Under the pieces are notes generated by a model. The model was not told the DNA's origin. It saw nothing but the letters and a program-made list of their open reading frames with translations, and made no database searches. Below are positions 56,226-64,000 of a stretch of DNA of 64,000 nt, one piece after another. Made by a program: the position numbers and the translations under genes. This DNA is from an uncultured Bacteroidota bacterium (GTDB lineage Bacteria; Bacteroidota; Bacteroidia; Bacteroidales; P3): the NCBI GenBank assembly GCA_902762805.1, contig CACWPQ010000011.1, positions 1 through 64,000 of the forward strand. The letters are read 5' to 3'. Numbering within the stretch: position 1 is the stretch's first letter; every line of letters begins with the position of its first letter.

Positions 56226-59177
56226 TCACCGCAGGAGGGTCACCGTCCCCGTGGCCGCGCGCCACGAGCCCGGCAGGTCGGCCGTCCGGTACCGCAGGTG
56301 CCACACGTAGGCCCCCTGCGGGCAGGCGCGCCCGTCGTGCGTCCCGTCCCACCCCTCGGCCAGCCGGTCGCTGCTGTAGACCAGCAGACCCATCCGGTTA
56401 TACACCGTCAGCCGGCCCTCCAGCAACCCCTCGCCCACAATCGTGAACCGGTTGTTGATCGCCTGGTCGGGCGTGAACGCATTGGGCGCATAGATCGTCG
56501 CGCTCACCACCCTCACCACCTTCCGCGCCGTGTCGAGGCACACCCCGTTGCCCACCTCCAGCAGCACCGTCGCACTGTCGTAGCCCATGCCGAGCGTATG
56601 CTCCACATGACTCCTCTCGTCGCCTTTCAGCAGCGTGTCGCTCCCCATGCCGTGCGCCACTAGGGTCCAGCGGTGACCGCTGGCGTTGCGGCTGACATTG
56701 TAGGCGCTGAAGTCTCGGTTGTCGTTCACCAGCAGCTCCGGCTGCACCCGCAGCTCCGCCCGCGGATAGCTGACCGGCTGCAGGGTGACGCTCCGCGTCG
56801 TGGGGCAGAAACCCGTGTCGCTGTGGTCGACGGTGACCGTGTAGGTGGTAACCTCATCCGGCGCCACCAGCACCTGCCGCAACCTCTGCTGCGCATCCAG
56901 CGCGGGATCTGTTGGATCCGACGTCCACCGCAGCCAGGGCATACTGGTCAGCGCCGTCAGCACATAGCTCTTCTCATGGCAGTCCGACACCCATTCGAAG
57001 TGCACCGTGTCCGGCGGCAGCTGCACCAGCGGCAGCACCACCACCGAGTCGCAGATCTCGCCAGTGGGAAAACGGTGCGTAAGGCTGTAGCGGCCCGTGT
57101 CCGTCAGGCTCATCCCCCCCACCGTCTGCCCCCGCCACGTATAGGTGCTGTTGTAGCAAAAGGTGTCCGCCTCCAGCATCGTGGGCACCGAGTGCAGCAG
57201 CGTCAGCCGCAGCACATAGGCAGTGTCGCACCGTGTGCCACCCCTGGTGTAGAGGCGTGGCCCGACGGTGTCGTTCCAGTAGACAGTCCCACCCCACACC
57301 ACCGAGTCGCACGCCACCACCGCACTGTCAACTGGCACCGTGAGGTCCGGCACCACAAGGGTCATCACCGTCGTGTCCAGGCATTGGTTGTCGGCTATGC
57401 CGGCCACGAGGGTCACGGTGAAAGTGCCACTGCTGCGGTAGGTGTGGATGGGCGAATAGGTGGTCGACGTATGCCCGTCGCCGAAGTCCCAGTAAGCGCT
57501 CTCGCAGTCCTCGTGGTGCGCTAGCGCCTGCCCGCCTGCACCGCAGATGGCACTGCGGTTGAGGAAACTGACGCGGTAGCCGTCGCATCCGAGGTCCTCG
57601 CATTCGAGGGTGTCGGGTATGGCCTTCGGGTAGCGGTCGCCCAGATAGGCGTGCATCGTCGCAGAGCAGTCCGCATTCTCAAGCGATATGAGTTGGCAGT
57701 GGTAGTAGCGGTCGGCCTTGTCGTAGGTGATGCTTTGCTCGGTGGAGAGGGTCTGGCCAGGATCGTCGGCATACCAGCGGTAGCGGAACCCCTCGGGTGC
57801 GGTGATGGTGTTGGTGGTGAATGCACCACATTGGGCGGTGGTCACGCTGCTGTGCTGGCACTCGATGGTGAAATAGGCGTAGCCGTAGTGCCCTCCGAGC
57901 GCACAGTCATAAGTGGTAATGCGCACGAAGATGTCCTGCCCCTGATAGGGCGACACATCGAATCCCACCGTCGTCCAGTCCTTCCACAGGGCGGAGTAGT
58001 GTGTGTTCCATCCGATGGCGCCGTCGGCCGTGAAGTCGGCCATGCCGCAGCTGGTGTCGATCACGCGCTTGTTGCTGTCGAGTATCTCTAGCGTGAACCG
58101 CGGTTGCGACTCCGTACCGTGGTCTGGGTTCTGCAGCACGACGGCATAGCGTAGCAGGAGTATCGAGTAGAAGGTGGTGTCTATATGTAGTTTGTACTCA
58201 ATGCTTTCTGCCTCCGAGCCGACATTGCGATTGCCCAGACGCACCGATGCTTCGGTGCCGGGACACACCTGTCGCAGCCTTCCGCCGGTATTGACGTCAA
58301 TGAATGTGGTGTCGGTGATGACGGTGTGGCGGTTATAATGGGCTGTGGGGTTGAAGCGGTCGTAGACCAGCCCGATGCTGGCACAGGGGTTGGTGAAGGA
58401 TCCGTAGTAGCCCATCACATAGTCGGAGCCTAGGTCGGTGGCGTCGGGGCAGCCGATGTGGGCTGCTTGGCTGGTGGTGAACGTGGTGCTGGTTTCGCAG
58501 CAGGGGTTGGGTCTCACCGTCGAGTCCGATGTGGGGTTGAGAGCCAGGGTGTAGCTGGTGCGCAGCTGCAGGCTGTCGATGTGCAGGGTGCGGCTGCTGG
58601 TCACCCACTGGCGGTCGCCCAGCGTCACGAGGGTGTAGGGAGCCGTGGTGTTCCACGTCAGGTCGGCTTCGGTGGCGCGGATATTGCTCACCTCCACATT
58701 GCTGATACTGTAGGGGCAGTAGGTGGGTGCGTCGTCATCCGTCGTGCTCCATTGGTTCCTGAAATGTATGATACGTGGCGAGAAGGAAGAGTAGATCTCG
58801 AGGTGGATGGTCATAGTGCCGCGGGTGGCGGTTAGGGTCGACGACCATGTGAGGCTCGTCCAGTCACCGAGGTCTATCAGCAGGTTGCTTGCCGAGGGGG
58901 AGCCGTCCCACACCCGTAGCCGTCCCCATCCCGGGGCGAGACCCGACAGGTGGATTGCTCCGGTGATGGTGCGGTTCTGTGTCTCGATGATTGCCCAGCC
59001 CTCGAAGGCGCTGGTGTCGTTGCAGGCCAGGATCACCTCCCCAAAGGTGGTATGGCAGTTGTAGACTCGCACGGTGTCGTGGTTCACCATCGACACATGT
59101 CCTTCCTGTGCCGTCAGCCATTCGGTGTGCAATGCCGTCAGCAAGAGCAGTAGGGCGATATGTGCGAGCCGTTTCAT
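56226..59177 (-). CDS. Large T9SS type B cargo protein with PKD domain
   Basis: 983 aa. Signal peptide MKRLAHIALLLLLTALHTEWLTAQ. Beta-rich body with Fn3-like part (SNVEVSNIRATEADLTWNTTA) and a PKD domain (YWDFGDGHTSTTYSPIHTYRSS). The last ~85 residues are a type B/gliding-motility sorting domain (IYAPNAFTPDQAINNRFTIVG, LTVYNRMGLLVYSSDRLAEGWDG, GAYVWHLRY). Secreted to the surface by T9SS; substrate or ligand unknown. The stop lies against repeat copy D. Confidence 0.88.
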   Translation of the reverse strand: MKRLAHIALLLLLTALHTEWLTAQEGHVSMVNHDTVRVYNCHTTFGEVILACNDTSAFEGWAIIETQNRTITGAIHLSGLAPGWGRLRVWDGSPSASNLLIDLGDWTSLTWSSTLTATRGTMTIHLEIYSSFSPRIIHFRNQWSTTDDDAPTYCPYSISNVEVSNIRATEADLTWNTTAPYTLVTLGDRQWVTSSRTLHIDSLQLRTSYTLALNPTSDSTVRPNPCCETSTTFTTSQAAHIGCPDATDLGSDYVMGYYGSFTNPCASIGLVYDRFNPTAHYNRHTVITDTTFIDVNTGGRLRQVCPGTEASVRLGNRNVGSEAESIEYKLHIDTTFYSILLLRYAVVLQNPDHGTESQPRFTLEILDSNKRVIDTSCGMADFTADGAIGWNTHYSALWKDWTTVGFDVSPYQGQDIFVRITTYDCALGGHYGYAYFTIECQHSSVTTAQCGAFTTNTITAPEGFRYRWYADDPGQTLSTEQSITYDKADRYYHCQLISLENADCSATMHAYLGDRYPKAIPDTLECEDLGCDGYRVSFLNRSAICGAGGQALAHHEDCESAYWDFGDGHTSTTYSPIHTYRSSGTFTVTLVAGIADNQCLDTTVMTLVVPDLTVPVDSAVVACDSVVWGGTVYWNDTVGPRLYTRGGTRCDTAYVLRLTLLHSVPTMLEADTFCYNSTYTWRGQTVGGMSLTDTGRYSLTHRFPTGEICDSVVVLPLVQLPPDTVHFEWVSDCHEKSYVLTALTSMPWLRWTSDPTDPALDAQQRLRQVLVAPDEVTTYTVTVDHSDTGFCPTTRSVTLQPVSYPRAELRVQPELLVNDNRDFSAYNVSRNASGHRWTLVAHGMGSDTLLKGDERSHVEHTLGMGYDSATVLLEVGNGVCLDTARKVVRVVSATIYAPNAFTPDQAINNRFTIVGEGLLEGRLTVYNRMGLLVYSSDRLAEGWDGTHDGRACPQGAYVWHLRYRTADLPGSWRAATGTVTLLR

Positions 59178-59186
59178 CGCATAGCG

Positions 59187-61391
<2,205 letters not shown>

Positions 61392-61438
61392 CTCTTCACA
61401 ATATTTCTTTCTATGGTCCGTTATCTCAATCGGTTTTA

Positions 61439-61446
61439 CAAAGATA
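61439..61446 (-). promoter_or_regulatory. Bacteroidota promoter of recQ
   Basis: TATCTTTG on the minus strand with TTTG about 19 nt further upstream (near 61464), matching both promoter boxes. Confidence 0.7.
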
Positions 61447-61569
61447 CTCAATAAATCCGACATGGCAAAATATTTTTTACTCCCCATCCCTGTCAATCGT
61501 CACAATATCCTGTATATTAACAACATACAACACATATAATTTCTACCCCTCCTCCACTCCCCGGGCTTT

Positions 61570-61604
61570 CAATTTTCAATTTTCAATTTTCAATTTTCAA
61601 TTTT
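61570..61604. repeat. Heptanucleotide array before lptB
   Basis: Five tandem CAATTTT units, the purest array in the window, immediately upstream of the lptB ATG (61613). Confidence 0.95.
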
Positions 61605-61612
61605 TCCCCTCC

Positions 61613-62371
61613 ATGAAGCTCTACACCGACAACGTCGTCAAGAAATACCGCAAGCGCACCGTCGTCAAAGGCGCCTCGGTCGAGGTCAACCAGGGCGAAA
61701 TCGTAGGCCTGCTGGGCCCCAACGGCGCCGGCAAGACCACCACCTTCTACATGGTCGTCGGCATCATCAAGCCCTACTCCGGCAAGGTCTACCTCGCACC
61801 CTCCGACGGCGAGGAGGGCCAGACCGTCGAGCTCACCCGCCACCCCATGTACCGCCGCGCACAGATGGGCGTCGGCTACCTCGCCCAGGAGGCCTCCGTC
61901 TTCCGGCAGATGTCCGTGGCAGACAACATCATGTCCATCCTCGAATTCCGCAAGGACCTCACCCCCGAGCAACGCTCCGAAAAACTCGAGTCCCTCCTGT
62001 CCGAATTCCACCTCACCCACATCCGCGACAGCAAAGGCATACAGCTCTCCGGCGGCGAGCGCCGCCGCACCGAGATCGCCCGCGCACTGGCCAACGACCC
62101 CATGTTCCTCCTCCTCGACGAACCCTTCGCCGGCGTCGACCCCATCGCCGTGCAGGACATCCAGGACATCGTCCTCCGACTCAAAGAGCGCAACATCGGC
62201 ATCCTCATCACCGACCACAACGTCCGCGAAACCCTCCACATCACCAACCGCGCCTACCTCCTCTACGACGGCACCGTCCTCCAGCACGGCACCCCCGAGG
62301 CCCTCGCCAACGACCCCGAAGTCCGCGAGAAATACCTCGGCCGCGACTTCGTGCTGAAAGAAAGAAAGTAA
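61613..62371 (+). CDS. lptB: LPS export ABC transporter ATPase
   Basis: 252 aa ATPase driving LPS extraction by LptFG. Walker [15 protein letters not shown]-loop [17 protein letters not shown], signature [17 protein letters not shown], Walker [14 protein letters not shown], and the H-loop [10 protein letters not shown]. The LptB-specific [10 protein letters not shown] segment separates it from other ABC ATPases. Single gene between recQ and a terminator. Confidence 0.93.
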   Translation: MKLYTDNVVKKYRKRTVVKGASVEVNQGEIVGLLGPNGAGKTTTFYMVVGIIKPYSGKVYLAPSDGEEGQTVELTRHPMYRRAQMGVGYLAQEASVFRQMSVADNIMSILEFRKDLTPEQRSEKLESLLSEFHLTHIRDSKGIQLSGGERRRTEIARALANDPMFLLLDEPFAGVDPIAVQDIQDIVLRLKERNIGILITDHNVRETLHITNRAYLLYDGTVLQHGTPEALANDPEVREKYLGRDFVLKERK

Positions 62372-62379
62372 AAGAAAAA

Positions 62380-62405
62380 GAGACACGCAGGTGTCTCCTT
62401 TTTTC
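62380..62405 (+). terminator. Rho-independent terminator after lptB
   Basis: GAGACAC (62380-62386) pairs with GTGTCTC (62391-62397), followed by CTTTTTT. Confidence 0.85.
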
Positions 62406-62565
62406 AATTCATACAGACCTTGATCTGCCGTCCCCCCGCCGACACATATTGTTGGCAGCGGGCAAAACTCAGTATGTTCTGGAGCGTCTGCTCCGAGGGG
62501 TGTATGCTTGTGCTTGCAGTGCCCGAAAATGTGTCGCTCGGGGTGAATTCGTATTCCTGCATCAT
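62404..62565 (-). CDS. Small conserved-looking protein, 53 aa
   Basis: MMQEYEFTPSDTFSGTASTS, IHPSEQTLQNILSFARCQQY, VSAGGRQIKVCMN, then TGA. Composition is natural, with a helix (EQTLQNILSFARCQQY) after a Ser/Thr-rich linker, unlike the shadow frames around it. Two ATGs in tandem (62565, 62562). It converges with lptB across the shared terminator. Family unknown. Confidence 0.5.
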   Translation of the reverse strand: MMQEYEFTPSDTFSGTASTSIHPSEQTLQNILSFARCQQYVSAGGRQIKVCMN

Positions 62566-62674
62566 ACGCGCCTTTTATTGGTTGAACATTTGGGTTTCAT
62601 CAGTGGCAATAACTGCACTCGCGAAATAAAATTGTGCAAGCACGAAAATTTAACATTTCTCCCCCGGCGGCATC

Positions 62675-62820
62675 CTTCAACTCCCCCTCTAAGCCAATGG
62701 AGGAATTAGGATAGTATTCTTCAACTTCCCCTCTGAGTCAAGGGAGGAATTAGGATAGTATTCTTCAACTCCCCCTCTAAGCTAGAGGGGGTGGCCGCCG
62801 CAGGCGGTCGGGGGCGTGTG
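62675..62820. repeat. 44-bp tandem repeat plus REP-like half-element
   Basis: CTTCAACTCCCCCTCTAAGC-type units start at 62675, 62719 and 62763 (period 44). The third runs into the GAGGGGGTGG...GGGGGCGTGTGT sequence found inside the DUF6266 gene. No gene seen in 62566-63087. Confidence 0.85.
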
Positions 62821-62879
62821 TCCTCTTAACTCACAACTCTGGAACGTTATGGTTCCATATCCTTCCAGAGCCTTTGTAT

Positions 62880-62923
62880 TCCCCTACCGTTCCCCTACCA
62901 TTCCCCTACCGCTCCCCTGCAAC
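62880..62923. repeat. 11-bp tandem repeat TCCCCTACCGT
   Basis: Four units: TCCCCTACCGT, TCCCCTACCAT, TCCCCTACCGC, TCCCCTGCAAC. The same word forms one end of repeat family 1. Confidence 0.85.
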
Positions 62924-62980
62924 AAGATGATTTTTTTATCATTTTCACCCATATTACCCTCATCATAATTATTTATTTTG

Positions 62981-62988
62981 TATATTTG
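62981..62988 (+). promoter_or_regulatory. Bacteroidota -7 box of the last gene
   Basis: TATATTTG followed by CACC, 99 nt before the ATG at 63088. Confidence 0.6.
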
Positions 62989-63087
62989 CACCGCGACCGA
63001 CAGCCGCCGTATATGCGTATGACTGCTGGCCATCAATATGTTATGATAAATAATGATAATATAAACTAATTAAACAACAATCAAAAA

Positions 63088-64000
63088 ATGAGAAAACGAC
63101 CTTACCTGTGGGCCCTCCTGGCCCTCCTGCTGCCCCTGGCCGCCCATGCGCAGCAGACCCTCACCGTGGCCGACAGCACCGCCTCGAGCGCCGTAGTTCC
63201 GTTCGACGGCTTCAACGCCGATGCCGCGCAGCACAACCAGATGATCTACCCCGCATCGATGCTCAACACGATGAGTGGCAGCACCATCACCATGCTGCAG
63301 TTCTACATCGACCCCTCGGGCAGCAACGGCAGCAACACCGCCGCCTCGCGCCTGGGCACTTGGACCGTCTCGCTCGGCGAGACCAGTGCCACCACACTCG
63401 CCACCCTCGACAACAGCACCCCGCTCACCGAGGTGTACGAGGGCTACTTCGACTGCTCCACCGGCACACTGACCATCCTCTTCGAGACACCTTATTATTA
63501 TAATGGAGGCAATCTGCTGGTCGACCTCAACCACGCCGCCGCCAGCTGGAACCGCTGGTACTTCCTCGGCATCGAGTCCACCGGCTCGGCTTTCACCTAC
63601 GGCGATGTCCGCGACTTCCTCCCCAAAGCCACCTTCACCTACAGCACCGGCTCCCTCGACATCTGCTTCCGCCCCAAAGACATCGCAGTTGTCGACGCAA
63701 CCACCTCCTCCGTCACCCTCTCCTGGATCGACACCTCCAACGCCTCCGCCTCCTACAACCTCCAGGCCATCAACGGCACCGACACCCTCTTCTTCAACGA
63801 CGTCTCCTCCCCCTACACCGCCATGGGCCTCTCCTCAGGCACCCCCTACACCTTCCGCCTGCAGTCCGACTGTGGCGCTAGCCAGTCCTCTTGGGTTAGC
63901 CTCGCAGTGCGTACCGCCTGCGACGCCATACCCACCGCCAGCCTCCCCTGGAACGAAGGCTTCGAATCCCACACCGCCTCCACCTCCGCCACCGCCGCCA
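63088..64000 (+). CDS. Secreted adhesin-like protein (partial, runs off the window)
   Basis: 304 codons visible without a stop. Signal peptide MRKRPYLWALLALLLPLAAHAQ. A beta-rich first domain (MIYPASMLNTMSGSTITMLQFYI, TPLTEVYEGYFDCSTGTLTI) is followed by a fibronectin III domain (VVDATTSSVTLSWIDTSNAS, YTFRLQSDC) and LPWNEGFES, the usual beginning of a cleaved-adhesin/MAM-like domain. Such proteins normally end in a T9SS sorting domain, which would lie beyond 64000. Confidence 0.75.
   Translation, partial: MRKRPYLWALLALLLPLAAHAQQTLTVADSTASSAVVPFDGFNADAAQHNQMIYPASMLNTMSGSTITMLQFYIDPSGSNGSNTAASRLGTWTVSLGETSATTLATLDNSTPLTEVYEGYFDCSTGTLTILFETPYYYNGGNLLVDLNHAAASWNRWYFLGIESTGSAFTYGDVRDFLPKATFTYSTGSLDICFRPKDIAVVDATTSSVTLSWIDTSNASASYNLQAINGTDTLFFNDVSSPYTAMGLSSGTPYTFRLQSDCGASQSSWVSLAVRTACDAIPTASLPWNEGFESHTASTSATAA

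Overview
The window looks like the chromosome of a GC-rich Bacteroidales-type Bacteroidota. Evidence: several secreted proteins end in type IX secretion (T9SS) sorting domains of both A and B type; promoters match the Bacteroidota -7 box TAnnTTTG; there is a TonB receptor/PnuT thiamine uptake operon; and serine palmitoyltransferase, DUF4290 and DUF6266 family genes are present. Species cannot be named from this sequence. No rRNA, tRNA or CRISPR array was seen.

Layout. 1-3431: tail of a surface protein, then an AT-rich block (GH16 glucanase with T9SS tail, two outer-membrane-type proteins) that ends against the orphaned last codons of another T9SS cargo gene. 3482-10522: mostly minus strand, with a membrane-anchored sigma factor, a serine palmitoyltransferase/GNAT sphingolipid pair, a second (frameshifted) sigma operon, and rpiB-deoC. 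10523-10929: AT-rich divergent region with DnaA-box-like 9-mers. 10930-40230: mostly plus strand, with nadA, two giant T9SS cargo proteins, a LuxR-type regulator, ProX, a pseudouridine synthase, the DUF4290-murA-PHP phosphatase-phosphohexomutase-Fic run, recR, a REP-associated transposase, a NagZ-like lipoprotein, purB, an MsbA-like ABC exporter, a type B T9SS cargo protein and NAD kinase. 40249-47264: manA, then a rearranged accessory block (adhesin-like protein, decayed toxin-antitoxin locus, Fib_succ lipoprotein) with duplicated leaders. 47242-64000: DUF6266 protein, trpS, EamA transporter plus an Abi HEPN protein, purD, a complete TPP-riboswitch thiamine uptake operon, a type B T9SS cargo protein, recQ, lptB, a small unlisted ORF and the start of another secreted protein.

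How the genes connect. Both sigma genes and one outer-membrane gene share the same 31-bp promoter-like element, which suggests a small envelope-stress-like regulon. One of these sigma factors carries its own transmembrane helix and a periplasmic tail resembling a T9SS sorting domain. The TPP riboswitch, TonB receptor, PnuT and thiamine pyrophosphokinase form a self-contained thiamine import and activation unit. Two perfect parS palindromes (20807 and 37290) suggest this is the origin-proximal part of the chromosome.

Repeats are a major theme: heptanucleotide arrays that run into coding sequences, four copies of an 85-bp stem-loop element, three copies of a second element, REP palindromes with a RAYT transposase, and two long fold-back leaders sharing a common stem.
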